DNA from: Pseudodesulfovibrio aespoeensis Aspo-2
GTDB taxonomy: Bacteria; Desulfobacterota; Desulfovibrionia; Desulfovibrionales; Desulfovibrionaceae
DNA length: 64,000 bases
Direction: 5' to 3'
Assembly (NCBI RefSeq): GCF_000176915.2
Contig: NC_014844.1
Coordinates: 1,922,001-1,986,000, forward strand
Below the pieces are notes generated by a model. It was given only the letters and a program-made list of their open reading frames with translations, searched no databases and had not been told where the DNA came from. This document shows positions 24,460 to 33,680 of the stretch, piece after piece (the stretch's first letter is position 1; each line of letters starts with the position of its first letter). The translations under genes and the position numbers were made by a program.

Positions 24460-25788
24460 TCAGTCGGCCAGCCCGGTCTGGCCGAGCCAGGCGGCAAAGG
24501 CTTCCTGGGCGCGAACGCCGTAGGCTTCCTTGCGGAACTTCTTCTTCATCTTTCCGGTCAGCCCCGGCATCAGCCCGAAATTGACGTTGGACGGCTGGAA
24601 CCGCTTGTCAGGCCTTGTGGACAAATGGCCCAGGAGCGCGCCCAGAGCCGTTTCGACCGGCGGCTTGACCACGGACACGCCGGAGAGCCGCCGGGCCAGC
24701 GACAGCCCCACCCAGAGGCCGCAGGCCGCTGATTCCAGATAGCCCTCGACCCCGGAGATCTGCCCGGCCAGGAAGAAACCGGACCGCGCCTTGAGTTGCA
24801 GGTCCGCGTCCAGCACATCGGGCGCGTTGACATAGGTGTTGCGATGAATGGAGCCGAGGCGCAGGAATTCGACATTTTCAAGACCGGGAATCATACGGAA
24901 GATGCGTTTTTGTTCCGGGTACTTGAGCTTGGTCTGAAAGCCCACGAGGTTGAAGGCGGTCTTGTCCTGGTTCTCGGTGCGCAGCTGGACCACGGCATAG
25001 GGGCGCTCGCCGGTCTTCGGGTCCACCAGCCCCACGGGCTTGAGCGGACCAAAGGCCAGCGTCATCTCGCCGCGCTCGGCCATGGCCTCCACGGGCAGGC
25101 ATCCCTCGAAGTGGACCTCCTGCTCGAAGTCGCGCGGCTGGACCTTGTCGCCCGCCAGCAGCGCGGCCACAAAACCCTTGTATTCGTCCTCGCTCATGGG
25201 GCAGTTGAGATAGTCGTCGTCCTCGGGCTTCCAGCGCGAGCCCCAGAACGCCTTGTCGAAATCAATGGACTCCCGCGTCACGATGGGCGCGATGGCGTCG
25301 TAGAAATAGAGCCGCTCGTCGCCCACGAGCCCGATCAGGCTGGCGGTCAGCGACTGGCTGGCCAACGGTCCGGCGGCCACGACCACCGCATCGGCCCCGG
25401 CCAGTTCCGGAGCGTCGAGGTCGGCGATCTCGCGGCGGATGACCGTGATCTGCGGATGCTCCCCGATCCTGCGGGTGATGAAGTCCGAAAAAAGCGCCCG
25501 GTCCACGGCCAGCGCGCCGCCCGCCGGAACCCTGGTGGCGTGGGCCGCCTCCATGATCAGGCTGCCCAGGCTTTCCATCTCGTCCTTGAGCAGGCCGATG
25601 GCCGCTGCCGGGCCGGTGGCGCGAAAGGAGTTGGAGCAGACCAGCTCGGCCAGCCCGTCCTCGGTGTGCGCTTCGGACCGCTTGTCCGGCTTCATTTCGT
25701 AGAGCTCCACAGACACCCCGGCCCGGGCCAGCTGCCAGGCGCAGTCGCATCCGGCCAGCCCGCCGCCGATGATCACAACCCGTGCCAT
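24460..25788 (-). CDS. trmFO: Folate-dependent tRNA (uracil-54-C5)-methyltransferase TrmFO
   Basis: FAD enzyme making ribothymidine at tRNA position 54 with methylenetetrahydrofolate as carbon donor. FAD-binding VVIIGGGLAGCDCAWQLA opens the protein; SNSFRATGPAAAIGLLKDEM, VDRALFSDFIT, YLNCPMSEDEY and FFLAGQISGVEGYLESAA are family signatures. At 442 residues it is full length. It points away from the oppD gene at 25878, sharing an 89-base intergenic region. Its presence instead of SAM-dependent TrmA fits a delta-proteobacterial or Gram-positive-like repertoire. Confidence 0.97.
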   Translation of the reverse strand: MARVVIIGGGLAGCDCAWQLARAGVSVELYEMKPDKRSEAHTEDGLAELVCSNSFRATGPAAAIGLLKDEMESLGSLIMEAAHATRVPAGGALAVDRALFSDFITRRIGEHPQITVIRREIADLDAPELAGADAVVVAAGPLASQSLTASLIGLVGDERLYFYDAIAPIVTRESIDFDKAFWGSRWKPEDDDYLNCPMSEDEYKGFVAALLAGDKVQPRDFEQEVHFEGCLPVEAMAERGEMTLAFGPLKPVGLVDPKTGERPYAVVQLRTENQDKTAFNLVGFQTKLKYPEQKRIFRMIPGLENVEFLRLGSIHRNTYVNAPDVLDADLQLKARSGFFLAGQISGVEGYLESAACGLWVGLSLARRLSGVSVVKPPVETALGALLGHLSTRPDKRFQPSNVNFGLMPGLTGKMKKKFRKEAYGVRAQEAFAAWLGQTGLAD

Positions 25789-25877
25789 TTCATATCCCCG
25801 ATATCGTTTACGTTCGCCGGAATATGCCGTATATGGGACAAAATGGCGAACCAGTGAAAAGTCCGGTGGAACAAAGA

Positions 25878-26840
25878 ATGAGCGACACGCTTCTGGACAT
25901 ACGCGGGCTGACGACCCGCTTCTCCTCCCCGCAAGGCATCGCCAAGGCGGTGGATACCGTCAGCCTCTCCCTAATGCAAGGAGAAACCCTGGCCGTGGTG
26001 GGCGAGTCCGGGTGCGGCAAGACCGTGCTCGCCCTGTCCATCCTCGGTCTGGTGCCCGACCCTCCGGGCCGGGTCACGGACGGGAGCGTCCTCTACCAGG
26101 GGCGCGACCTGCTCGACATGGACGAGTCCGAGCTGCGGCGCATCCGGGGCAACCAGATTTCCATGATCTTCCAGGAGCCCATGACCGCGCTCAACCCGGT
26201 CTTCCGCATCGACGACCAGATCGCCGAGCCGCTTCGGCTGCACCAGCGGCTGGACCGGCGCGCCGCCCTGGCTGGGGCCGTGGACGCCCTGGCCCTGGTG
26301 GGCATTCCCAATCCGGCCAAGGTGGCCCGCGCCTATCCACACGAGCTGTCCGGCGGCATGCGCCAGCGGGTGATGATCGCCATGGCCCTGGCCTGCAACC
26401 CGGCCATACTCATCGCGGACGAGCCGACCACGGCACTCGATGTCACGGTCCAGGCCCAGATTATCGACCTGATGAACGACCTCAAGGCGCGCATGAACGG
26501 CTCGCTCATGCTCATCACCCACGACCTCGGCGTGGTGGCGCGCATGGCCGGGCGGGTGGCGGTCATGTACGCGGGCAAGGTGGTGGAGCTGTGCGACGTG
26601 GGGCCGCTCTTCGCCAAACCGCTGCATCCCTATACCCAGGGGCTGCTCGCCTCGGTCCCGGTGCTGGGCGACCGCACCGAGCTGAACCCCATCCCCGGCA
26701 TCGTGCCCGGCATCTTCGACCTGCCCGAGGGGTGCCGCTTCCGGCCGCGCTGCCAACGCGCCTTTGACCGCTGCACGACCCTGCCGCCGCTCCTGGAGGC
26801 CGAGCCGGGCCGTCAGGTGCGCTGCTGGCTCTACGAATAG
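25878..26840 (+). CDS. Oligopeptide/dipeptide ABC transporter ATP-binding protein (OppD/DppD type)
   Basis: 320 residues. Walker A GESGCGKT lies near residues 40-47, the Q-loop in [18 protein letters not shown], signature LSGGMRQRV near 156 and Walker [19 protein letters not shown] near 180. The C-terminal oligopeptide-transporter extension contains the cysteine-rich block [16 protein letters not shown]. The start [15 protein letters not shown] is at 25878. Its partner ATPase follows after 12 bases. No permease or binding protein for this system lies alongside, so the pair may serve transport components encoded elsewhere. Confidence 0.93.
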   Translation: MSDTLLDIRGLTTRFSSPQGIAKAVDTVSLSLMQGETLAVVGESGCGKTVLALSILGLVPDPPGRVTDGSVLYQGRDLLDMDESELRRIRGNQISMIFQEPMTALNPVFRIDDQIAEPLRLHQRLDRRAALAGAVDALALVGIPNPAKVARAYPHELSGGMRQRVMIAMALACNPAILIADEPTTALDVTVQAQIIDLMNDLKARMNGSLMLITHDLGVVARMAGRVAVMYAGKVVELCDVGPLFAKPLHPYTQGLLASVPVLGDRTELNPIPGIVPGIFDLPEGCRFRPRCQRAFDRCTTLPPLLEAEPGRQVRCWLYE

Positions 26841-26852
26841 GAGGACGCCGCC

Positions 26853-27806
26853 ATTTCCGCCTTTCTCCAACTCATCGATGTGGGCAAGCATTTCAAGGTC
26901 ACCAGCGGCCTGCTGGGGCTGAAGACCGACCTGGTGCGCGCCGTGGACGGCGTCAGCCTGACCGTCAACCGGGGCGAAACCCTTGGGCTGGTGGGCGAAT
27001 CGGGCTGCGGCAAGTCCACCCTGGCCAAATGCGTCATGGGCCTCGACTCCCTGAGCGCGGGCCGCATCGTCTTCCAGGGCCGCGACGTGGCCGACTGGCC
27101 CGAGAAGGAACTGCGCCGCAAGATGCAGATGATCTTCCAGGACCCCTACTCGTCCCTCAACCCGCGCCAGAAGATCGGCTCCATCATCCGCGAAGGGCTG
27201 GACATCCACGCCATCGGCACCAGGGCGCAGCGGCGCGCCAGGGTGGAGGAACTGCTGGGCCTCGTGGGCCTGCGACCGGAACACGGCTCACGCTACCCCC
27301 ACGAATTCTCCGGTGGCCAGCGCCAGCGCGTGGCCGTGGCCCGGACCCTGGCTCTGAACCCGGATCTGATCGTCTGCGACGAGCCTGTCTCGGCGCTCGA
27401 TGTTTCGGTCCAGGCCCAGATTCTGCGGCTGCTCAAGTCCCTACAGACCCGGCTCGACCTGACCTACGTCTTCATCTCCCATGATCTGTCCGTGGTCAGC
27501 CACATCGCGGACCGGGTGGCTGTCATGTACCTGGGCCGGATCATGGAATTCGCCCCGGCGGCGACCCTGTTCGCCACGCCCAGGCACCCCTACACCGAGG
27601 CCCTGCTCTCCGCCGTGCTCACGCCCGATCCCACGCGCCGGACCGAGCGCATCCCCCTGCACGGCGAACTGCCGAGCCCCATGAACCCGCCCGATGGCTG
27701 CCCCTTCCACCCCCGCTGTCCCAAGGCGTTCGACCGCTGCCCCAAGGAGCGGCCCGAACTCCGGGAAGTGGCCCCCGACGTCCAGGTGGCCTGCTGGCTC
27801 TCTTGA
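26853..27806 (+). CDS. Oligopeptide/dipeptide ABC transporter ATP-binding protein (OppF/DppF type), probable ATT start
   Basis: 317 residues if begun at the ATT codon 26853, which is eight bases after a perfect AGGAGG and restores the family's usual N terminus (read as [19 protein letters not shown]). The first conventional codon, GTG at 26880, is 35 bases from that site and would delete the first beta strand. Walker [37 protein letters not shown] and [18 protein letters not shown] are intact, and the C-terminal [18 protein letters not shown] is typical. ATT initiation is rare; low expression or a recent ATG-to-ATT change are possible explanations. Confidence 0.9.
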   Translation: MSAFLQLIDVGKHFKVTSGLLGLKTDLVRAVDGVSLTVNRGETLGLVGESGCGKSTLAKCVMGLDSLSAGRIVFQGRDVADWPEKELRRKMQMIFQDPYSSLNPRQKIGSIIREGLDIHAIGTRAQRRARVEELLGLVGLRPEHGSRYPHEFSGGQRQRVAVARTLALNPDLIVCDEPVSALDVSVQAQILRLLKSLQTRLDLTYVFISHDLSVVSHIADRVAVMYLGRIMEFAPAATLFATPRHPYTEALLSAVLTPDPTRRTERIPLHGELPSPMNPPDGCPFHPRCPKAFDRCPKERPELREVAPDVQVACWLS

Positions 27807-27956
27807 CGGGTCTGTCATGCCCCGATGATGCGCCAACTGTACCTGTACACGGTCAGGCCGAGGGGCTATCATCCACACTTGATTCTGCAAGACACTGCAT
27901 TCATGCATTTATTTCTTAAACCTAAAGTTCAACTTTAAGATTTCTCGGAGCCTGCC

Positions 27957-28529
27957 ATGATCACACGGGACAATGCCCTGGCCCTGCTCAAGGCCAAGAA
28001 CGACGAGACAAACCTCATCCACCACGCCCTGGAATCCGAGGCGGTCATGCGCGGGCTGGCCCGCAGGCTGGCCCGCGACGAAGAGCTGTGGGGAGTGACC
28101 GGACTGCTGCACGACCTGGACTATGCGGCCACCCGCGACAACCACGTCCGGCACGGGCTCGACACCGTGGACATGCTTCAGGACAAGCTGCCGCAGGAAG
28201 CGCTGGACGCCATCCGCCGCCACGCCTCGGAGCTGAACGGGGCCGAGGGGCCGCAGACCGAGCTGGACCACGCCCTGCGCTGCGGCGAGACCGTCACCGG
28301 CATGGTCCACGCGGGTGCCCTGGTCAGGCCCACCAGGATCGACGGCATGCAGCCCAAGAGCCTGAAAAAGAAAATGAAGGACAAGGCGTTCGCGGCCAGC
28401 GTCAACCGCGAGTGCATCCGCGAATGCGAGCGCATCGGCCTTGAACTTGGCGAGTTCCTTCAGGTGGCCATCGACGCCATCACCGATATCGCGCCCCAGG
28501 TGGGCCTCGGGCCCACTATGGATCAATAG
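27957..28529 (+). CDS. HD-domain phosphohydrolase-like protein
   Basis: 190 residues with a compact HD domain: ETNLIHHALESEAVMRGLA (His22/His23) and the paired His52-Asp53 in GLLHDLDYAATRDNHVRHG, then DAIRRHASE. This matches the short HDIG-type hydrolases found in many anaerobes. The substrate is unknown; nucleotides are a reasonable guess. The C terminus (QVGLGPTMDQ) is the first unit of a 30-bp tandem repeat; a TAG ends the protein exactly where later copies read GAG, so an ancestral form could have been 29 residues longer. A leader of about 150 bases precedes it with no recognised element. Confidence 0.85.
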   Translation: MITRDNALALLKAKNDETNLIHHALESEAVMRGLARRLARDEELWGVTGLLHDLDYAATRDNHVRHGLDTVDMLQDKLPQEALDAIRRHASELNGAEGPQTELDHALRCGETVTGMVHAGALVRPTRIDGMQPKSLKKKMKDKAFAASVNRECIRECERIGLELGEFLQVAIDAITDIAPQVGLGPTMDQ

Positions 28530-28603
28530 TCGGGCCTCGGGCCCACTATGGATCAAGAGTCGGGCCTTGCGCCCCCCATGGATCAAGAGTCGGGTCTCGC
28601 GCC
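28501..28603 (+). repeat. 30-bp tandem repeat, about 3.4 units, overlapping a gene end
   Basis: Units at 28501-28530, 28531-28560 and 28561-28590, plus a partial fourth at 28591-28603. Units 1 and 2 are nearly identical; unit 3 has drifted. Thirty bases is ten codons in the frame of the HD protein, giving the repeated peptide SGLGPTMDQE. The TAG stop sits at the last codon of unit 1. Beyond it the same frame stays open to a TAG at 28617-28619. Confidence 0.93.
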
Positions 28604-28736
28604 AGAAATCCAACCATAGGCTGCGGACAACGTCCTGCGCCGCGAGCATCCCGTGGTTGCGCGATCACCGTCTTTGTACTACGCCAGAGTGTCCTGACGG
28701 CAACCCTCCCGGCCTCCGGGAGACAGCGGAGCAGAC

Positions 28737-29519
28737 ATGGCGGCAATAGACGAATCCCTGGCCCTGGGCGACTCGCTCATCCACAGCACGGACCCCAGGG
28801 TCCGGCTGGTGTGCGCCGTGCTCATCACCGTGACCACCGCCCTGGTCCGATCGCTCCCCCCGGCCCTGACCGCCCTGGCCGCCGGGGGTGCGCTGACGCT
28901 CCTGGCCGGGCTGCCGCTCCGGGTCGTGCTCCGGCGGCTGGCCGTGGTCAACGCGTTCATCGTCTTCCTGTGGCTCTTCCTGCCCTTTTCCGGACCATTG
29001 AACGCACACGACGAGATCCTCCTGCGCCTGGGGCCGCTCACGGCCACCCGCGCGGGCGTGGACCTCGCCCTGCTGATCACGGTCAAGTCCAACGCCATTG
29101 TCCTGGCCCTGATCGCCCTCATGGCCACCATCCCGGTGCAGGACCTCGGCCCGGCCATGCAGCGGCTCCGTGTGCCGGACAAGCTCTGCCACATCCTGCT
29201 CTTCACCTACCGCTACATCTTCGTCATCCACCAGGAATACCGGACCATGCGCCGGGCCATGGCCGCGCGCGGCTTTGCGCCCCGAACCGACCGCCACACC
29301 TACCGCGCCTTTGCCTGGCTGGTGGGCATGCTGCTGGTCAAAAGCTGGGACAGGGCCGAGCGCGTGCACCACGCCATGCGCTGCCGGGGCTTCCGGGGCC
29401 GCTTCTATTCCCTGGCCCGGTTCAGCGCGACGCGTCGCGACATCCTCTTTCTCGCAGGCTGCGCCGCCCTGACAGCGGCCATCCTGTGGCTCGAAATCAC
29501 CCGCAGGGGGCCTGCATGA
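28737..29519 (+). CDS. ECF/CbiQ-type transporter transmembrane (T) component
   Basis: 260-residue membrane protein with about five helices (VCAVLITVTTALV, LTALAAGGALTLLAG, LALLITVKSNAIVLALIALM, GMLLVKSW, ILFLAGCAALTAAILWLEI). It carries the two Ala-Arg-Gly-type coupling segments of this family: MRRAMAARGFAPR and HHAMRCRGFRGRF, which contact the ATPase. Members of the CbiQ/NikQ group import cobalt or nickel. A GGAG site precedes the ATG, and the gene overlaps cbiO by four bases. The substrate-specific membrane component (CbiM/NikM) is not adjacent. Confidence 0.88.
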   Translation: MAAIDESLALGDSLIHSTDPRVRLVCAVLITVTTALVRSLPPALTALAAGGALTLLAGLPLRVVLRRLAVVNAFIVFLWLFLPFSGPLNAHDEILLRLGPLTATRAGVDLALLITVKSNAIVLALIALMATIPVQDLGPAMQRLRVPDKLCHILLFTYRYIFVIHQEYRTMRRAMAARGFAPRTDRHTYRAFAWLVGMLLVKSWDRAERVHHAMRCRGFRGRFYSLARFSATRRDILFLAGCAALTAAILWLEITRRGPA

Positions 29520-30235
29520 CCCATCACGCCGTCATCGAACTCAAAGACATCGAATACGCCTTTCCAGACAGGGGCAACTGCCTGTCAGGACTGAATTTCC
29601 ACCTGCACCAAGGGGAGCGGATCGGACTCTTCGGCCCCAACGGCGCGGGCAAGACCACCATGCTCCACATCCTCATGGGGCTGATCAGGCCGGATCGCGG
29701 CGAGGTGCGCCTCTTTGGCAGGACCATGGCCGACGGGCGGTCCTTTGACGAGGCGCGCCTGCGCATCGGATTCCTGTTCCAGCACTCGGACGACCAGCTT
29801 TTCTGCCCCACGGTCCTGGACGACGTGGCCTTTGGCCCGCTCAACCAGGGGCTGGGGCCGGACAAGGCCCGCCAGCGCGCCCTGGACGCCCTGGCCCAGG
29901 TGGGGCTGGCCGGTTTCGAGGGCTACGTGCCCTACCGGCTCTCGGGCGGCGAGAAGAAGCTGGTGGCCCTGGCCACCATCCTGGCCATGAACCCGGACGT
30001 GCTCGTGCTCGACGAGCCCACCTCCGGCCTCTCGCCAGAGGCCAAGGACCGGCTGGTAGCCATCCTGGCCGGGCTGCCCATGGCCCGCCTCGTGGTTTCG
30101 CACGAGCCGGACTTTCTGACCGCCACCACGGACACCCTGGTCGCCCTGCGCGGCGGGCGCATCGTGCCGGGCCGCCTCGCGCCGCACACCCATGTCCATG
30201 TCCACGAAGAGGGCGACATCCCCCACCAGCATTGA
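29516..30235 (+). CDS. Cobalt/nickel ECF transporter ATP-binding protein (CbiO type)
   Basis: 239-residue ABC ATPase: Walker A GPNGAGKTT (40-48), Q-loop in GFLFQHSDDQLFCPTVLDDV, signature LSGGEKKLVALA near 142 and Walker B VLVLDEPTSGLSPEA near 165. FQ-x-x-DDQLF is typical of energy-coupling-factor ATPases. The C terminus is histidine-rich (HTHVHVHEEGDIPHQH), consistent with cobalt or nickel handling. Translation is coupled to the T-component gene through an ATGA overlap. Confidence 0.9.
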   Translation: MTHHAVIELKDIEYAFPDRGNCLSGLNFHLHQGERIGLFGPNGAGKTTMLHILMGLIRPDRGEVRLFGRTMADGRSFDEARLRIGFLFQHSDDQLFCPTVLDDVAFGPLNQGLGPDKARQRALDALAQVGLAGFEGYVPYRLSGGEKKLVALATILAMNPDVLVLDEPTSGLSPEAKDRLVAILAGLPMARLVVSHEPDFLTATTDTLVALRGGRIVPGRLAPHTHVHVHEEGDIPHQH

Positions 30236-30385
30236 TCAGCCGCCGCCCCCTTCCGACAGCATGGCCCGCGCCCGGCCATCGTCTTGCAACTTGACCGCCG
30301 GGCCGCTTTTGCGCACACTTGCCCGCCTTGGCCCGGCAGCCGGGGAAAGAACCGGCCAGTCCCGATCAAATGCGCCGCCTGGGTC

Positions 30386-30413
30386 TTGGCAACCCCGGAT
30401 GCGATCTTATTAT
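30386..30413 (+). promoter_or_regulatory. Candidate sigma70-type promoter of the MATE gene
   Basis: TTGGCA (30386-30391), 16-base spacer, TATTAT (30408-30413). It lies about 40 bases before the ATG at 30460 in a 224-base gap that separates this group from cbiO. Confidence 0.5.
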
Positions 30414-30459
30414 ATGCGGCAACCAGCCGCTCCCGGCCCCACCGCAAAGGCAACCACCA

Positions 30460-31860
30460 ATGACCGACACGTCCGGCATGATCCAGCAGACACCCTACCG
30501 CACCATCTGGCACCTCGCCTGGCCCCAGGTGCTGATGATGCTCTTTCACTTCTTCATCGGGCTGGCCGATGTCTGGGTGGCTGGCTACATCGACCGCGAG
30601 GTCCAGGCGTCGCTGGGCATCATCACCCAGTCGCTCTTCTTTCTGCTGGTGGTGGCCATGGCCGTGGCCAACGGCGCGGTGGCGGCCATCAGCCAATCCA
30701 TAGGCGCCGGGCTGTACAAACGCGTGCAACGGTATGTGGGGTTGTGCCTGATCCTGGCGGTCCTGCTCGGCGGGGCCTTTCTCATTCTCGGCCTGCCCGT
30801 CAAGGGGTGGCTGATCAGCGCACTCCAGGTGCCCGCCCCCATGCGCCCGATCACCGAGTATTTCCTCGAAGTCTATCTCTTCGTGCTGCCGCCCTACTAC
30901 ATCCTGATCATCAGCAACGCCATCTTCCGGGCCAGGCGCGAGGTCATGTTTCCCCTCTACAGCATGGTCCTGGTCACCTTCCTGAACACGGTCCTCGACA
31001 TCGGCCTGGGGCTCGGCTGGTGGGGCATGCCCAACCTCGGCTTCAAGGGACTGGCCTGGGCCACCTTTGCCTCGGTCACGGCGGGCGCCATCCTCAATGT
31101 CGCCGTCCTGTGGCGCAAGCGGCTGCTCAAGCCGTCGAGCTTTGCCCCGCTGCGCTGGATGAAGTGCGCCACGCCCTATCTCTTCAAAGTGGCCTGGCCT
31201 GCCGGGCTGATGCAGATCATCTGGCAGTCCGGGTACCTGGTTCTCTACGCCATCACCGGCAGTCTGCCTCACGGCGAGGTCGTCGCCCTGGCCGGCATGT
31301 CCATCGGCCTGCGCATCGAGGCCCTGCTCTTCCTGCCCGCCATGGCCTTCAACATGACGGCGGCCATCCTGGTGGGCAACGCGCTGGGCGCGCGCCAGCC
31401 CGACGAGGCCAAACGGGTCGGCTTTCGCATCCTGGGACTTGCCATGGTCTCCATCTGTCTGTTTTCCATCATAATCTGGCAGTTCGTCACCCCCTGGGTC
31501 GATCTGCTCACCCGAGACGCCGACGTAGCGGCCCAAGCCGTCAGCTATCTCAAGTGGAACGTCCTGGCCGTGCCCTTCACCCTGACCAGCATGATCCTGG
31601 CCGGGGCCTTCAACGGCGCAGGGGCCACACTCTACAACATGCTCATCATGGGCGGAGCCACCTGGCTGCTGCGACTGCCCCTGGCCTACTGGCTCGGGCA
31701 CCACGCCCTGGACGACGCCGAGGGCATCTGGATCGCCATGTTTGTTTCGCAGATAGGCCAATCCATGACCCTGCTCTATTTCTTCACCTTCAAAAACTGG
31801 CAGCGTTTCGCTATGATCAAGGTCCGCAACGGAACCAACGCCAGCAAGGACGTTTCATGA
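30460..31860 (+). CDS. MATE-family multidrug/metabolite efflux protein
   Basis: 466-residue protein with about twelve membrane helices. The N-terminal half begins TIWHLAWPQVLMMLFHFFIGLADVWVAGYI, the second half near GLMQIIWQSGYLVLYAITG and GLRIEALLFLPAMAFNMTAAILVGNALGAR, the last segment matching the MATE consensus. It exchanges Na+ or H+ for drugs or metabolites, or flips lipid-like molecules. I chose the start MTDTSGMIQQT, with AAAGG upstream. It overlaps the next gene by four bases. The context with a GNAT-like and a GT-like gene leaves open an envelope role. Confidence 0.92.
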   Translation: MTDTSGMIQQTPYRTIWHLAWPQVLMMLFHFFIGLADVWVAGYIDREVQASLGIITQSLFFLLVVAMAVANGAVAAISQSIGAGLYKRVQRYVGLCLILAVLLGGAFLILGLPVKGWLISALQVPAPMRPITEYFLEVYLFVLPPYYILIISNAIFRARREVMFPLYSMVLVTFLNTVLDIGLGLGWWGMPNLGFKGLAWATFASVTAGAILNVAVLWRKRLLKPSSFAPLRWMKCATPYLFKVAWPAGLMQIIWQSGYLVLYAITGSLPHGEVVALAGMSIGLRIEALLFLPAMAFNMTAAILVGNALGARQPDEAKRVGFRILGLAMVSICLFSIIIWQFVTPWVDLLTRDADVAAQAVSYLKWNVLAVPFTLTSMILAGAFNGAGATLYNMLIMGGATWLLRLPLAYWLGHHALDDAEGIWIAMFVSQIGQSMTLLYFFTFKNWQRFAMIKVRNGTNASKDVS

Positions 31861-32738
31861 CCCTCGAATTCTCCCCCATCACCCTGGACCGGCAAAAGGA
31901 ATACCACGCGGCCCTGACCGGCTGCCCCCAGCTGCTGACCAGCGACTTCTCCTTTGCCAACGTCTATGGCTGGAGCGAGCACTATGGCCTGGAATGGGCC
32001 TTTCACAAGGACACGTGCTTCATCCGCCAGACCAGACCGCAGATCGTCTACTGGGCCCCTGTCGGCCCCTGGGAGAAGTACGACTGGAAAGAGTGCTGCG
32101 CCATGCGCGAGAGCAAACGGTTCACCCGCGTGCCCGAGGATCTGGCCCGGCTCTGGAAATCGGCCTACGGCAACGGCATCGCCATCACCGAAAACCGCGA
32201 CCACTGGGACTACATCTACTCCGTGGAAGAGCTGATCAGCCTCACAGGCAAGAAATTCCACAAGAAGAAGAACTTGCTCAACCAGTTCATCAAGGGGTAT
32301 TCCTTCCAGTACGAGTCCATGGGTCCGGAATGCGTGGAGGAAGTGCTCGAAATGCAGGACGAGTGGTACAAGTGGTACGAGGAGAACAACCCCTCCGAGG
32401 CCCTCAAGGCGGAGAACCGGGCCATCACCCGCGTGCTGCTCAACTTCGACCAGATCACGGGGCTCATGGGCGCGACCCTGCGCGTGGACGGCAAGGTCAT
32501 CGCCTACACCGTGGCCGAGCCCCTGTGCGAAGACTCCATCGTCATCCACTTCGAGAAGGGCGACATCCGCTACAAGGGCGTGTATCAGGCCATCAACCAG
32601 ATGTTCCTGGAAAACGACGGCGCGGAGTACACCAACGTCAACCGCGAGCAGGACCTGGGCGACGAAGGGCTCCGCAAGGCAAAACTGTCATACAACCCAA
32701 CTTTCTTCCTGAAGAAATTCAACGCAACACTGCTGTAA
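31857..32738 (+). CDS. DUF2156-type protein (GNAT-like, lysyltransferase-related)
   Basis: 293 residues. Segments PITLDRQKEYHAAL, LTSDFSFANVYGWSEHYGLEWAF, LTGKKFHKKKNLLNQFIKGY and YTNVNREQDLGDEGLRKAKLSYNP match the COG4866/DUF2156 group, related to the aminoacyl-tRNA-using phosphatidylglycerol lysyltransferase domain and to Fem transferases (two GNAT folds). Enzymatic activity has not been established for this subgroup; transfer of an acyl or aminoacyl group is an inference. Its start overlaps the MATE stop (ATGA) with AAGGA upstream, and the GT-like gene follows after 12 bases. Confidence 0.85.
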   Translation: MTLEFSPITLDRQKEYHAALTGCPQLLTSDFSFANVYGWSEHYGLEWAFHKDTCFIRQTRPQIVYWAPVGPWEKYDWKECCAMRESKRFTRVPEDLARLWKSAYGNGIAITENRDHWDYIYSVEELISLTGKKFHKKKNLLNQFIKGYSFQYESMGPECVEEVLEMQDEWYKWYEENNPSEALKAENRAITRVLLNFDQITGLMGATLRVDGKVIAYTVAEPLCEDSIVIHFEKGDIRYKGVYQAINQMFLENDGAEYTNVNREQDLGDEGLRKAKLSYNPTFFLKKFNATLL

Positions 32739-32750
32739 GCGGAGCTCGTC

Positions 32751-33677
32751 ATGAATAAAAATGTCGATGTCGTCATCAACGTCTGCGGCAAGCCGCTCCA
32801 GACCACCCTGGCCCTCCTGTCACTGGAGCGTGCCTGCGGTGATCGCATAGACACCATCTATTTCACCGAGGAAAGCACCACCAAGACCGAACTGAACGTG
32901 CCGGTCATCGACGACGCCAATTTCGAATACATCCGCAGCCGTCTCAAATCCAAGGTGGTCTACCACCGCCCCACGCAGTGGAACTACTGCTTCGCCCTGG
33001 AGCCGAAACGGCTTGACGACAGGGACTACCGCCATTCCATCCGCTATCAGTACGGGTGGGAGATGACGGACAAGAATCACATCCTAATCATCCACAACGA
33101 CACCTATTTCCGCAGCGACGTCATCGGCGCGATGCTGGATGAGATTGGCGACCATGCGGCCATCGGCCACATTGGCCAGTGCTGGTACTGCCCGGCGGCC
33201 TTCACTGGCAAATGCGACAGCGACCGCTACCTGGAGTTCAGGCCTGACTTCGAAGAGCTTTTCCGCCTCTACAAGACAACCACACCGCCCCAGGGCAGCA
33301 TGCTCCGCGCCTATCACATGCCGACCATCGACCCCATGTTCATCCGCCAGCCGTGGCCCCTGCCCGAGTGCCGGGTCAACGAATGGTGCGCGCTGATCAA
33401 CATGAAAACGGCTCGCAGGCTCACGGTGCCCCACGGCCGGGTCACCCCTTTCGGGGCCATCGTCGGCGTGGGAGCCCAGATCCTGGATGTGGGCTCCCAA
33501 TGGTTCCGCGAAATGAACATCCGGGGACACGCCTGCAAGCACTTCAACATCTATCGCCACATGCACCACGATGTCCCCCCCACGGGGCAGCCCACGCTCA
33601 TCGACAAGAGCCAGTACAAGGACAAGGAGCTGGCGGCACTGGAAACCCTGCGCAGGGAATTCGGCTTCCCCTCCTGA
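32751..33677 (+). CDS. Uncharacterised protein, possible GT-A-like glycosyltransferase
   Basis: 308 residues, cytosolic, no signal peptide. The N terminus VDVVINVCGKPLQTTLALLS looks like the first strand-helix of a nucleotide-sugar transferase, and HILIIHNDTYFRSDVIGAM near residue 113 has an Asn-Asp-containing strand end like a DxD site. It is rich in Cys, His and aromatic residues (IGQCWYCPAAF, GHACKHFNIYRHMHHD). I cannot assign a family with certainty. It lies between the DUF2156 and phosphodiesterase genes with gaps of 12 and 3 bases, so it belongs to the same transcript. Confidence 0.6.
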   Translation: MNKNVDVVINVCGKPLQTTLALLSLERACGDRIDTIYFTEESTTKTELNVPVIDDANFEYIRSRLKSKVVYHRPTQWNYCFALEPKRLDDRDYRHSIRYQYGWEMTDKNHILIIHNDTYFRSDVIGAMLDEIGDHAAIGHIGQCWYCPAAFTGKCDSDRYLEFRPDFEELFRLYKTTTPPQGSMLRAYHMPTIDPMFIRQPWPLPECRVNEWCALINMKTARRLTVPHGRVTPFGAIVGVGAQILDVGSQWFREMNIRGHACKHFNIYRHMHHDVPPTGQPTLIDKSQYKDKELAALETLRREFGFPS

Positions 33678-33680
33678 TCC

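Noticed and set aside
28604-28736. Possible cobalamin riboswitch before the cobalt/nickel ECF genes
   Set aside because: The expected conserved core (GCCACTG) is absent. The gap has no convincing fold by eye.
29932-31761. 609-codon minus-strand frame over cbiO and the MATE gene
   Set aside because: Shadow frame; the plus-strand genes fit families with start sites and ATGA overlaps.
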